A stretch of 64,000 nt of DNA from assembly GCA_011390335.1 (NCBI GenBank), contig JAABSO010000002.1, positions 62,001 through 126,000 of the forward strand, given 5' to 3'. The DNA comes from Desulfotignum sp. (GTDB lineage Bacteria > Desulfobacterota > Desulfobacteria > Desulfobacterales > Desulfobacteraceae). This document shows positions 1 to 9,420 of this stretch, in pieces. Both the position numbers and the translations under genes were made by a program. Position 1 is the first letter of the stretch. The number at the start of each line of letters is the position of its first letter. The notes under the pieces are model-generated. The model had not been told where the DNA came from. It saw nothing but the letters and a program-made list of their open reading frames with translations, and did no database searches.

Positions 1-901
<901 letters not shown>

Positions 902-2089
902 TTATGCTGTTATAGATTTTTTGATGGCAGCAATACGCTGTTCCAGGTCCTGGTCCGACCAGGACAGCATGATCTGCATGGACAGGGTGCGCTGCATTAC
1001 GGCATCGGATTCCGGCAGCGCCAGATGCTGATAATCCGGCAGGTTGCTGCACAGTTCCACAGCCATGGGGGAGGCAGCGGCCATTTTTTTCAGGTGGTGC
1101 CACTGCCGGTAATAATGCCAGTTGTTGGCATACCAATAGGGGCAGGGGACACCGTTTTCTGCAAGCTTTTTGCCTGCCTGCCTGGCTTTTTCTTCAGTGG
1201 GCAGCATAAAGCTTAAAAAGGTGGCAGAATCTCCGAAGGGATCCGGCAGGTACCGAAAGGAAATACCCGGCAGGTCTGTCATGGCATCTTTGAGGATCTG
1301 TTTGTTCCTGCGCTGGGTGTCAAGGATCTGGTCCAGTTTTTTGAGCTGGGCCAGCCCCACGGCTGCATTGAGTTCCGAGATCCGGTAATTGCATCCCAGA
1401 ATGGGGTGGTCATCCGCACCCCGGTCCGGTCCGCCTAAATGGTCATGGCCGTGATCAGCATACTGATGGCATGTTTCATACACCTGCGGGTCATCAGTGA
1501 TGACGGCACCGCCTTCACCACAGGTCACGGTCTTTACCGCATCAAAGGAAAAACAGCCGGCCATACCGAAACTGCCCAGATGTTTTCCCTGAAAGGTTCC
1601 CCCCAGTGCCTGGCAGGCATCTTCCAGCAGGATCAGGCCTTTTTGGTTGCAGAAATCTCTTATTTCATCGATGCGTGCCATGGCACCGCACATGTGCACC
1701 GGGACCACGGCCCGGGTTCTGGGGGTGAGCACAGCCTCCAGCCGGTCCGGGTTCAGGCACAGGGTTTCATCAATTTCCCCAAACACCGGTACAGCACCTG
1801 CCTGGAGCACTGCTTCAAAGGTGGCAACAAAGGTGAACGGCGGAATAATGACCTCATCTTCTGCCCCGATGCCGCAGGCAGCCATGGCAGTGCTCAGGGC
1901 GGCTGTGCCGCTGGCGCACAGGTGGCTGAAGGCTGATCCCGTGATATCCCCCAGTTTTTTTTCAAATTCCAGTGCTTTGTAGTGGCCGTTTCTGGCCCCC
2001 TCAAACCCGTAGCGCATCAGAACGCCGGTGGACAAAACATCTCCCACCTCTTTTCTCTCTTTGTCGCCGAATATTTCAAAACCAGGCAT
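902..2089 (-). CDS. kdnA: 8-amino-3,8-dideoxy-Kdo transaminase (DegT/DnrJ/EryC1/StrS family)
   Basis: PLP-dependent sugar aminotransferase of 395 residues, the usual family length. KdnA transfers an amino group from glutamate to 8-keto-Kdo made by KdnB. Visible motifs are SSGTAAL-like phosphate binding (SGTAALSTAM near residue 60), the PLP-ring aspartate in LLEDACQALGG (D157) and the Schiff-base lysine in SFDAVKTVTCGEGG (K186). The SDHGHDH-like stretch YADHGHDHLG is typical of the KdnA branch. It starts at ATG 2089 and is followed at once by kdnB. The pair implies an outer membrane whose lipopolysaccharide core carries 8-amino-Kdo, which is known from Shewanella; its presence here is inferred from sequence resemblance. 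Confidence 0.87.
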   Translation of the reverse strand: MPGFEIFGDKERKEVGDVLSTGVLMRYGFEGARNGHYKALEFEKKLGDITGSAFSHLCASGTAALSTAMAACGIGAEDEVIIPPFTFVATFEAVLQAGAVPVFGEIDETLCLNPDRLEAVLTPRTRAVVPVHMCGAMARIDEIRDFCNQKGLILLEDACQALGGTFQGKHLGSFGMAGCFSFDAVKTVTCGEGGAVITDDPQVYETCHQYADHGHDHLGGPDRGADDHPILGCNYRISELNAAVGLAQLKKLDQILDTQRRNKQILKDAMTDLPGISFRYLPDPFGDSATFLSFMLPTEEKARQAGKKLAENGVPCPYWYANNWHYYRQWHHLKKMAAASPMAVELCSNLPDYQHLALPESDAVMQRTLSMQIMLSWSDQDLEQRIAAIKKSITA

Positions 2090-2399
2090 GGCAGACTCCT
2101 ATGGATGATAATTCCAACTGTTATATGAAAGTGTTAAGTTTTAAGCTAATACCTGACGGCTAACAGCTAAAGGCTAACAGCTAACAGCTTTCATTTTTTG
2201 TTGTGCCCGGAAGGGCATGGCCGTTATTAAAATAGTTATATTTATCACATCCTGTGTTTAAGTTTCAAGAACAGTTCACCAATTCTGAAGGTTTAAAGCA
2301 ATTGACCTGTAAACATATGTGGGGGTATAATATTTTTTTAAATCCAAAAATTTGAACAGACCGTATAAAATGACCTGCCACATGGGATGACCAACCACT
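2090..2399. other. Intergenic region with short direct repeats
   Basis: Divergent spacer between kdnA (minus) and hemW (plus). It contains an imperfect tandem of the unit GCTAACA(G) at about 2158-2188 (ggctaacagc, aggctaacagc, taacagc). The remainder is AT-rich and probably holds both promoters; I could not pick a convincing -35/-10 pair. Confidence 0.5.
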
Positions 2400-3656
2400 T
2401 TGCCTGATTTTTTATCTTTGTATATTCATGTGCCCTTTTGCAGAAAAAAATGCCCGTACTGTGATTTTTTTTCAGTCACCGACCTGTCTTGGGTCAACGC
2501 TTATGTGGCAGGTGTCTGCAAAGAGATAAAGCTGTGGTCTGACATGGCCGGACCATGGTCCCTGATGCCGGTGCATACCATATATTTCGGAGGCGGCACC
2601 CCTTCTTTGCTGTCTGTAAACCAGATGCACAAAATCCTTGATATGGCGCAGAACTGTTTTTGTCTTGCTCCCGGGCCGGAAATTACATGTGAGGTGAATC
2701 CCGGCACAGTGGATGCCTTGTACCTGTCAGATCTGCGGCAACTGGGAATCAACCGTCTCAGCATCGGAGCCCAGTCATTTGATCCCCGGAAACTGTCATT
2801 TTTATCCCGAATACATACCAGAAAACAGGTGTTTGACACCCTGGACGGCGCAGCCCTTGCAGGGTTTTCCAATCTGGGCCTGGACCTGATCTACGGTCTG
2901 CCTGAAGAAACCCAGGATGTCTGGCAGACAGATCTTGATACCGCCCTTGGGTTTGATCCGACACACCTGTCCTGCTATATGCTCACCATCGAGCCGGGCA
3001 CCCCCTTTTTTGACCGCTGTGAAAAAGGACTGTTTTTGCCCTGTGACCGGGACCGGCGTATGGATTTTTTTGTGCAGACAGCTGAAGTGCTGGAAAATTC
3101 CGGCTATATCCATTATGAGATCTCAAATTTTGCCCTGGGACAAAAAAACCGGTCGGTTCACAACTCCCATTACTGGCACCGGGGGGCCTATATCGGGATG
3201 GGGCCGTCAGCCCACTCTTTTGTGCCGAAGAAAACAAAAGAGATATCAGGCATACACCAGGCTTCGGGAGTGATCCCCCCATTGTTCGGAGCCGGAGGCC
3301 CGGTCCGCTCCTGGAATGCTGCAAATCTGCACACCTGGCTGGCACGTGTTGATGCCGGCAAATTCCCCCGGGCAGGGTATGAAATGCTTACCCCGGCCCA
3401 GGAGATGCTGGAGCAGGTCATGCTGGGGCTGAGAACAGAACATGGTATCCGGATACATCGTCTGGACAAAGATATCCATGCTTTCATGGCCCGGCTGGAA
3501 GACCAGAGCATGGGCATCCTGTCTGCTTCCGTCGGCACAGCAGACACCTCCAGGCGTTTCAGACTGACCCGCACAGGCATGACCTGTCTGGACAACATTG
3601 TGGATGCGTTTGCCCGAAAAATTTTTGACAAAATGGATTATTATGATAATTTTTGA
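2400..3656 (+). CDS. hemW: Radical SAM heme chaperone HemW
   Basis: Radical SAM protein of the HemN/HemW family, 418 residues. HemW binds heme and a 4Fe-4S cluster and is thought to deliver heme to respiratory proteins; it is often misannotated as coproporphyrinogen III oxidase. The N-terminus LSLYIHVPFCRKKCPYCDF carries the CX3CX2C cluster motif (C14, C18, C21) without the extra upstream cysteine of true HemN. It is followed by YFGGGTPSL and by the C-terminal wing region. The start is taken as TTG 2400, because the only nearby ATG (2387) is out of frame and stops at once. It stands alone downstream of the kdnA divergent spacer. Confidence 0.85.
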   Translation: MPDFLSLYIHVPFCRKKCPYCDFFSVTDLSWVNAYVAGVCKEIKLWSDMAGPWSLMPVHTIYFGGGTPSLLSVNQMHKILDMAQNCFCLAPGPEITCEVNPGTVDALYLSDLRQLGINRLSIGAQSFDPRKLSFLSRIHTRKQVFDTLDGAALAGFSNLGLDLIYGLPEETQDVWQTDLDTALGFDPTHLSCYMLTIEPGTPFFDRCEKGLFLPCDRDRRMDFFVQTAEVLENSGYIHYEISNFALGQKNRSVHNSHYWHRGAYIGMGPSAHSFVPKKTKEISGIHQASGVIPPLFGAGGPVRSWNAANLHTWLARVDAGKFPRAGYEMLTPAQEMLEQVMLGLRTEHGIRIHRLDKDIHAFMARLEDQSMGILSASVGTADTSRRFRLTRTGMTCLDNIVDAFARKIFDKMDYYDNF

Positions 3657-4306
3657 CACAATCATCTTTTAATTTTTAAAAAAATCCTGTAAAAGGAAAT
3701 GTTTTACTTGCATGGCCCATGAGTTCTGGGCCGATATTAACCCAAATATGATGGTTTTATGTATTTAAGATTAAAAATTTTATGTTTATTCGGCAGGTTA
3801 CATATTCAAAAAATGATCCGGCATCTCTTGTTCATGCCGCAGGCCAGGGAGTTGCGATTGCTGCTGGGGGGGTAAAAGGCATTAAATCTTTTTTGCACAG
3901 GAACTATTTTCACTTCACATATGTCTCCGATACCCACCCCCGTTACAATCATATTCCCCTTCGCCCGGCATTTCGCAAGCCAGCCAGGACAAGGTCTGCT
4001 GCCTGCAGACAAACCGGATATGTCCATGCCGTAAAACTTGATCACAGGGTCCCTGCAGTTGTTTTGGCAGGTGCAGTCCTGGACATGACTAACATTTTAC
4101 AGAAAAGGATTGTTCCGGCACAAACCACGGCATAAAAGATTCTTTTGATTTTGGATAATTAACAAAGATCTTTTTTACCGTTTTGCTGCCCTTTTGCATG
4201 CCGCATCTGGTATGCAGATCCAGAGGTGCAGTCTGTTTTTGGCATCCCAGCGAAGTTTTGGGGTAATTTTAACCGATATTTTTATTGACAATTGGAGACA
4301 GCAGTA
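3657..4306. other. Spacer without a convincing gene
   Basis: About 650 bases between hemW and speD. Two overlapping open frames occur (plus 3782-4135, minus 3806-4045). Neither has a recognisable product or a good ribosome site. The minus frame contains a Cys cluster of the form CXCX3C near its beginning. The promoter of speD presumably lies near 4250. Confidence 0.4.
3806..4045 (-). CDS. Doubtful small ORF, Cys-containing
   Basis: A 79-codon frame that I do not recognise. The open frame extends upstream of the annotated ATG through a CTCQNNCRDP segment, but no start codon with a ribosome site is visible there. It could be a real small metal-binding protein, a relic, or chance. It is listed only because the 650-base gap contains nothing better. 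Confidence 0.2.
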   Translation of the reverse strand: MIKFYGMDISGLSAGSRPCPGWLAKCRAKGNMIVTGVGIGDICEVKIVPVQKRFNAFYPPSSNRNSLACGMNKRCRIIF

Positions 4307-5143
4307 ATGCTTGATAAAAATATTAGATTTGTTGAAGATTCCCGGAGAAATGATTTTTTTGCTCTGGGACGGCAGATAACGATTGAATATTATGCATGCA
4401 GTGCCACAGCTTTTCTGGATGAAACCCGTGTGGAAAACGCCCTGTTACAGGCAGCAGAAAACAGCGGGGCCACCATTATCAGCTCCTCTTTTCATAAATT
4501 CGACCCCCAGGGGGTCAGCGGTGTTGTGGTTATAGCGGAATCGCATTTTACAATCCATGCATGGCCGGAACATGACTATGCAGCAGTGGATATTTTCACC
4601 TGTGGTGACAATATCGACCTGGAAAAGGCGATTGACTCCATGAAAGATTCCTTTGGGTCAAAAAATGTGGTGATCTCCTCTGACCAGAACAGGGGCATCA
4701 TCTCCAAACCCTTTGAACAGCAGAAAATCGGTGAAACCATTGCAAATTCAAAGGTGCATCCCATATCCTGGAAAAAGGAATATGCACACAAAAATCCCTG
4801 GGGCGTACTGGCTTCTGTTGACATCTATGAAACTGACCCGGCTGTTATACGGGATGCCGGAAGCATTAAGGATTTTGTGCACCAATTGTGCGATCTTATC
4901 GAGATGAAACGCTATGGGGATTGCCAGGTGGTGCATTTTGGAGAAGATGAACGGGTGGAAGGGTTCAGCATGACCCAGCTCATTGAAACATCATTGATAT
5001 CCGGTCATTTTGCCAATGCCTCCAACACCGTATACCTGGATGTGTTCAGCTGTAAATATTATGATCCCAGGCAGGTGGCTGAGTTTGCCGTCTCTTTTTT
5101 CAAGGGGCGCCATTACAAAATGCAGATTGCCTTGCGGCAATGA
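4307..5143 (+). CDS. speD: S-adenosylmethionine decarboxylase with a second, degenerate SpeD-like domain
   Basis: Makes decarboxylated SAM, the aminopropyl donor for spermidine. The N-terminal domain has the self-cleavage site AESHFTIHAWPE (E78-S79 from the chosen start), where the serine becomes the pyruvoyl group; this is the Bacillus/archaeal type, normally about 125 residues. The protein is 278 residues because a second segment (about 165-278) follows. In it, ETSLISGH with YLDVFSC aligns by eye with AESHFTIHAWPE with AVDIFTC, which suggests an internal duplication that has lost the catalytic residues. The start ATG 4307 is preceded by GGAGAC at 4294; an in-frame TTG lies at 4292. It lies 106 bases before speE, as a spermidine operon. 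Confidence 0.85.
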   Translation: MLDKNIRFVEDSRRNDFFALGRQITIEYYACSATAFLDETRVENALLQAAENSGATIISSSFHKFDPQGVSGVVVIAESHFTIHAWPEHDYAAVDIFTCGDNIDLEKAIDSMKDSFGSKNVVISSDQNRGIISKPFEQQKIGETIANSKVHPISWKKEYAHKNPWGVLASVDIYETDPAVIRDAGSIKDFVHQLCDLIEMKRYGDCQVVHFGEDERVEGFSMTQLIETSLISGHFANASNTVYLDVFSCKYYDPRQVAEFAVSFFKGRHYKMQIALRQ

Positions 5144-5249
5144 AATTACAGATATATGGCGCGTGAAAGATGTATAGCGCGTGGGGGGATAAGGGACACA
5201 GCGCTGCTGCAAGCTTATCCCCCACACCGTTCATGCACAAGGGGAAAAA

Positions 5250-6128
5250 ATGGAGAATAAAATGGCAGAGGCCAATCATGTCAAAGACGGCTGGTTTTTT
5301 GAAACCTGTTCCATGTGGTCCGGAATGGGGTTTGCCCTTGAAATTGAAAAGATCCTTCACAAAGAAAAGAGCAGGTATCAGCTGATCGAGGTGTTTCAAA
5401 CCAAAAATTTTGGAAAAATGCTTGCCCTGGACGGCATTATACAGCTCACGGAATTTGATGAATTCTGCTACCAGGAAATGCTGGCCCATGTGCCGCTGTT
5501 TGCCCATCCGTTTCCTGAAAGTGTGCTGGTCATCGGCGGCGGAGATGGCGGGATTTTACGGGAGGTCTGCCGCCATGACTGTGTAAAAACCATTGATTTC
5601 TGTGAAATTGATGAAGCGGTTGTAAAGGTGTCAAAACAGTTTTTGCCCACCCTTGCCTGTGGATTTGATGATCCCAGGGTCAACGTCTTCATCGGGGACG
5701 GCAATGCCTATGTCCTGGAAAAAAAGAACCGGTATGATGTGATCATTGTTGATTCCTCCGATCCTGTGGGGCCGGGGGAAGTGCTTTTTAAAAAGCCGTT
5801 TTACGAAGGGCTGAGAGCAGCGTTGAAACCTGACGGGATTGTGGCCACCCAGGGGGAATCCATTTTCCTGCACCAGGAATGTGTGACAAATCTTGCCCGC
5901 ATCACAAAACAGTTGTTTGTAAAACAGGCATATGCCTGCATAATGGTTCCAACATATCCAGGGGGCAATATCGGTATCTGCCTGGGCTCACTGGGGCCTG
6001 AACTTACACAGCCTGCAAGACAGATATCCGACAAAATCCAGGGGCAGCTGCAGTATTATACCCCTGAAATGCACAGGGCTTGCTTTGTTCTGCCCGGATT
6101 TGCCCGGAAAATGTTTGAAGCGATATAG
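5250..6128 (+). CDS. speE: Spermidine synthase
   Basis: Aminopropyltransferase that joins decarboxylated SAM to putrescine and releases methylthioadenosine, which the MTA phosphorylase at 36.1-37.0 kb could recycle. 292 residues, normal for SpeE. The Rossmann glycine loop VLVIGGGDGG lies near residue 91-100, the substrate aspartates appear in DSSDPVGPGE, and the N-terminal beta-domain has QLIEVFQTKNFGKMLALDG. The start ATG 5250 follows an AAGGGG site. The stop codon is TAG (6126-6128), of interest in a genome that decodes amber as pyrrolysine. A strong hairpin follows immediately. Confidence 0.92.
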   Translation: MENKMAEANHVKDGWFFETCSMWSGMGFALEIEKILHKEKSRYQLIEVFQTKNFGKMLALDGIIQLTEFDEFCYQEMLAHVPLFAHPFPESVLVIGGGDGGILREVCRHDCVKTIDFCEIDEAVVKVSKQFLPTLACGFDDPRVNVFIGDGNAYVLEKKNRYDVIIVDSSDPVGPGEVLFKKPFYEGLRAALKPDGIVATQGESIFLHQECVTNLARITKQLFVKQAYACIMVPTYPGGNIGICLGSLGPELTQPARQISDKIQGQLQYYTPEMHRACFVLPGFARKMFEAI

Positions 6129-6134
6129 AATGAT

Positions 6135-6174
6135 GAAACAATGCAGCAGGTGCCTTGGCCTGCTACATTGTTTC
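6135..6174. terminator. Bidirectional intrinsic terminator between speE and selB
   Basis: Arms 6135-6150 and 6159-6174 pair over 16 positions with one mismatch around an 8-base loop. The hairpin sits exactly between the converging ends of speE and selB. The plus-strand side is pyrimidine-rich (TTTCTTTC). Confidence 0.75.
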
Positions 6175-6176
6175 TT

Positions 6177-8090
6177 TCAAAGCTTTCTCCGCAGCTGACG
6201 CAAGTCTCCCACCCGGATGGTCAGGTTGATGGAATCAAAGTATTCAATGAGAGGAATGACAAATTTTCGGGAAATCCCTGTCATATCTTTGAATTCCGGG
6301 GTGGTGATTTTTTCGTTTTCTTTAAGAAAATCCACAAGGTCTTTTTCCAGCCGGGCAATGGCATCTGCATCAAAATACAGGTCATCTTTTGTCTTGATGA
6401 TCTGTTTTTCATCAATGAGCATCTGCAGCACATCTTTTGCCGTGTTTTTGTCCAGGCCCAGATCCTGGCACACCGTTCTAAAAAAAGGCGGGGTCAGGCC
6501 TGCAGACCGGTAAATCCGGATGATGTTTTGTTTTACTTCGTGCTGGTCCACCTGCAACGCCACTTCAAATCCTGCCAGTTTTACCAGGTTTTTGTCCAGT
6601 ACCACGGTATTTTCCTTGCCAAGCCGGGAAAACAGGATATTGAAGAACTTTGGGTCCTTGATGTACCGGAACTTGGATTTGAGTTCCTGGGTGGGCATGC
6701 CCTCTTTTAAGGGGTTGGCATCATGGTACTGCTGGATTTTTTCTAAGATCTTTGTTTTGAAATCAGTGAAAAATGCACCGCTGACATAGACTTGTTTTTC
6801 CTTGTCCGTCTGGATGATTTCCTGCTGGGCCAGCATCTTCTGCAGGGTTGCGGCCAATTTTTTATCAGTGATATTTGTCATGATCCGCAGGTCATTGAAA
6901 CTGAGCCCTTTAAAGCCTTTCAAAGACAGGAAAAATAAAATGGTCTGTTCCATATCCTCTGCTGCCAGGGCGTTAAGGCCCTGGATCACGGGCACATCCA
7001 GATGTTTATGCTTCTGGGATACGGGGTTGAGAATGGCCCCGCCCCCGATGGTTCTCACTGGGGAATAGCTTCTGACAACGTACCGGTCATCTTTTATACA
7101 GCACACCGGTGATTCCAGGCGGAACTGGACCAGGGCATCCTCTCCTGGCAGCAGTTCTTCTCTGTCCAGAAGCACCATATATCCCAGGATTTCACTGGTC
7201 CCGGAATGAAAACGGACACGGGTCCGTGCTTTGGCCGGCCGGGTGTTGGATTTTAAAAAATGAAATCCGGCATCCACCATATAACTTTCAATGAGTGTGC
7301 CCGGGGTGGAAAGGATGTCCCCCCGGTTTACAGATTCCTTGTCCAGTCCCTGGAAATTGATGGCGGTGCGGGTACCGACGCCGGCCTCCTGCACACTGCT
7401 GGAATGCACCTGGATGCCCCGCACCCGGGAGACAATTTTCCTGGGATAGACCATGATCTCTTCACCCACCCGGATGCTGCCCGATGCAAGGGTCCCGGTG
7501 ATCACCGTGCCGAATCCCTTCATGCTGAACACCCGGTCCACAGGCAGCCGGAATATGGCGGAAAATTTACGCTCCGGCAGGCTGCTGCAGATCTCCTCAA
7601 GGGCTGCTACAAATTGTTCCAGACCCTGGCCTGTGACTGAAGATACCGGGATAACAGGCTTGTCTTCCAGAAATGTGTCCTGAACAAAATCATGGATATC
7701 TTCCATGGCCAGTTCCAGCAGGTCCTCATCCACCATATCTGTCTTGGTCAGGGCGATCAGGCCGTGTTCAATGCCCATGAGATTGCAGATTTCCATGTGC
7801 TCCCGGGTCTGGGGCATGACTCCCTCGTCCGCTGCAATGACCATGGTGACCACATCAATGCCGGAGGAGCCTGCCACCATGTTTTTAACAAATTTTTCAT
7901 GGCCCGGCATATCCACAATGCCGATATGGGTACCCCCTGGCAGATTTAAAAAGGCAAATCCCAGCTCAATGGTGATGCCCCGTTGTTTTTCTTCCTTGAG
8001 ACGATCGGTTTCAATGCCGGTTAATGCCTTTACCAGGCTGGTTTTTCCATGGTCGATATGGCCGGCTGTGCCGAGAATGATGTTTTCCAA
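6177..8090 (-). CDS. selB: Selenocysteine-specific elongation factor SelB
   Basis: GTPase that carries selenocysteinyl-tRNA to UGA codons followed by a SECIS hairpin. 637 residues. The GTP-binding motifs are GHIDHGKTS (G1, residues 10-18), DMPGHEKF (G3) and TKTD (G4). The switch segment RGITIELGFAFL is characteristic of SelB rather than EF-Tu. The C-terminal third is built of winged-helix segments that read the SECIS RNA. It ends against the terminator and its start lies 5 bases after the small membrane gene, suggesting cotranscription. selA, selC and selD are not in the window. Confidence 0.93.
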   Translation of the reverse strand: MENIILGTAGHIDHGKTSLVKALTGIETDRLKEEKQRGITIELGFAFLNLPGGTHIGIVDMPGHEKFVKNMVAGSSGIDVVTMVIAADEGVMPQTREHMEICNLMGIEHGLIALTKTDMVDEDLLELAMEDIHDFVQDTFLEDKPVIPVSSVTGQGLEQFVAALEEICSSLPERKFSAIFRLPVDRVFSMKGFGTVITGTLASGSIRVGEEIMVYPRKIVSRVRGIQVHSSSVQEAGVGTRTAINFQGLDKESVNRGDILSTPGTLIESYMVDAGFHFLKSNTRPAKARTRVRFHSGTSEILGYMVLLDREELLPGEDALVQFRLESPVCCIKDDRYVVRSYSPVRTIGGGAILNPVSQKHKHLDVPVIQGLNALAAEDMEQTILFFLSLKGFKGLSFNDLRIMTNITDKKLAATLQKMLAQQEIIQTDKEKQVYVSGAFFTDFKTKILEKIQQYHDANPLKEGMPTQELKSKFRYIKDPKFFNILFSRLGKENTVVLDKNLVKLAGFEVALQVDQHEVKQNIIRIYRSAGLTPPFFRTVCQDLGLDKNTAKDVLQMLIDEKQIIKTKDDLYFDADAIARLEKDLVDFLKENEKITTPEFKDMTGISRKFVIPLIEYFDSINLTIRVGDLRQLRRKL

Positions 8091-8095
8091 TGGAT

Positions 8096-8278
8096 CTATC
8101 CCTTTTTCCGGGGGGTGGGTTTTTTTAAGTACTGCATACCGTAAGCGAGAGCCACCAGAACCAGCCCGGTGATTATACCGTTACCCATCCCCCATTCCGG
8201 TTTGAAAACCCGGATCAGAAGAATACCGAATACCAGTCCCAGTATGAGTCTGACAACAAATATGAGCAATGCATTCAT
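8096..8278 (-). CDS. Small membrane protein, two predicted transmembrane segments
   Basis: A 60-residue protein with hydrophobic stretches at about 4-24 and 32-50 and a basic tail (KKPTPRKKG). I do not recognise a named family. ATG 8278 is preceded by AAAGGAA. It is immediately upstream of selB with a 5-base gap, so it is probably the first gene of that operon. The stop codon is TAG. Confidence 0.6.
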   Translation of the reverse strand: MNALLIFVVRLILGLVFGILLIRVFKPEWGMGNGIITGLVLVALAYGMQYLKKPTPRKKG

Positions 8279-8395
8279 GAAGCGTTCCTTTTATTGGTAG
8301 GTCATGTGTTTTGTACCAAGGATAATAGTCAAACAACCAGGTCAGGTCAATGTTAAATATCAAATCCCTGTTTACGGCAATTTGTGAAAAAACTA

Positions 8396-8424
8396 TTGAA
8401 AAATTCAGCCGGTTCTGATAATGT
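8396..8424 (+). promoter_or_regulatory. Sigma-70-type promoter of tRNA-His
   Basis: TTGAAA (8396-8401), a 17-base spacer, then TAATGT (8419-8424), which puts the transcript start a few bases ahead of the tRNA. Confidence 0.55.
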
Positions 8425-8439
8425 ATGCGAGTTTTTTGC

Positions 8440-8516
8440 GGTGGGTGTAGCTCAGTTGGTAGAGCACCAGGTTGTGGCCCTGGTGGCCGCGGGTTCAAGT
8501 CCCGTCACTCACCCCA
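8440..8516 (+). tRNA. tRNA-His (GTG)
   Basis: Full cloverleaf with encoded CCA (8514-8516). The acceptor stem GTGGGTG pairs with CACTCAC, and the extra 5' G at 8440 faces discriminator C 8513, the hallmark of tRNA-His. The anticodon GTG is at 8474-8476 in a 5-bp stem, and the T-arm loop is TTCAAGT. The accessory region begins directly after it, so its 3' end may have served as an integration site, but I found no second copy of the 3' end in the window. Confidence 0.95.
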
Positions 8517-8590
8517 TAAATATTCCTGTAATTTCAGATTTTTTCCACTGCTCTGGTTGCTTTCAAGGCTTCAACCGGCTTTATGTAGAT

Positions 8591-8830
8591 CTTTTGGTGT
8601 GGACGAGGCTTCCATGATCGATCTTGAAGTGATGGATGCCCTGCTTGGTGCCCCTTCCCCCCATGCACGGCTGATCCTTTTAGGTGACAAGGATCAGCTG
8701 GCCTCGGTGACTTGGCCCGGGCAGTGAACCAGGGCGATGGAAAAAAGGTCTCCAGGGAATGGGAAAAAGGGTATGCTGATATTTCTCGGCTCGTAATCCA
8801 TTCCTGTGAAGATGCAGGGTTTTGCAGCCT
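8591..8830 (+). pseudogene. recD (exonuclease V alpha subunit) relic
   Basis: The frame reading [18 protein letters not shown], then [16 protein letters not shown], matches the Walker B and following motif of RecD-type helicases. After DQLASV the frame breaks and a second frame ([14 protein letters not shown]) resumes, consistent with loss of a few codons. No N- or C-terminal part is present. This is decayed coding sequence rather than a gene. Confidence 0.65.
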
Positions 8831-8942
8831 GGGACTGGACGGCAATCCAAAATCATTTCCCCATGGTGCTGAAAATCTGCTTTTCAAAAACTGTTTCATA
8901 TTTTTTTTCATTTAATAACACCTCAGACATTCATAGGGAAAG

Positions 8943-8970
8943 AAGCCCTCTTCAATATAAAAGAGGGCTT
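8943..8970. other. Perfect 10-bp hairpin
   Basis: AAGCCCTCTT (8943-8952) and AAGAGGGCTT (8961-8970) pair perfectly around an 8-base loop. There is no U-run on either side, so terminator function is uncertain. Confidence 0.5.
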
Positions 8971-9109
8971 TGGAAAGAATATTGTTAAATGGTTCTACTC
9001 ATGCTGAACAATCTTTATGTTACCCATATCATCCTCCCTGGCATTCCATTTTTTTTGATGACCTCGACCGCCTGACTAACAGGCAGGCTTCTTTATTTTG
9101 CGGATTCAC

Positions 9110-9364
9110 TCAATTCCCTTCGATTATTAACAAACACACCGGGCTGATTTCATACCAAGACAGGCCTGTATTTAAGGATCGGGCTGGACAGGGGCTCATG
9201 ACACCGGATATCACAAATAAGTCCAGTATATCGTGTAAACAGATCCGAGCATCAATCTGTTGATGATACAGACCCAGCAGGCCAGCCTCGAACATCCGAT
9301 TGCGGCTGTTGGCCATGATTGTCGTCAGCAGCCAGGCATCTTCTTCTGGAAAATGACTGGTCAA
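9110..9364 (-). CDS. Doubtful ORF, possibly the frameshifted end of the upstream gene
   Basis: An 84-codon frame beginning with TTG. The frame is open upstream to just after the stop of the 201-residue gene at 9421, so the two together could be one longer ancestral gene with a frameshift near 9420. No family is recognised. Confidence 0.25.
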   Translation of the reverse strand: MTSHFPEEDAWLLTTIMANSRNRMFEAGLLGLYHQQIDARICLHDILDLFVISGVMSPCPARSLNTGLSWYEISPVCLLIIEGN

Positions 9365-9420
9365 GAGATCGAAGAAGGAACCTTTGTTTGTTGCTGGGTT
9401 ATCTCCACTCGCTTGATCTT

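Noticed and set aside
3782..4135. Plus-strand ORF of 117 codons between hemW and speD
   Set aside because: Composition and motifs do not resemble a protein, and there is no ribosome site; it overlaps an equally weak minus-strand frame.
6141..6710. Long plus-strand frame after speE, reachable by reading through its TAG
   Set aside because: It is antisense to selB and crosses a strong terminator; read-through there would be an accident, not a gene.
8440..8516. tRNA-His as a proven attachment site
   Set aside because: I looked for a second copy of its 3' end near the right end of the accessory region and saw none, so no attL/attR pair is called.
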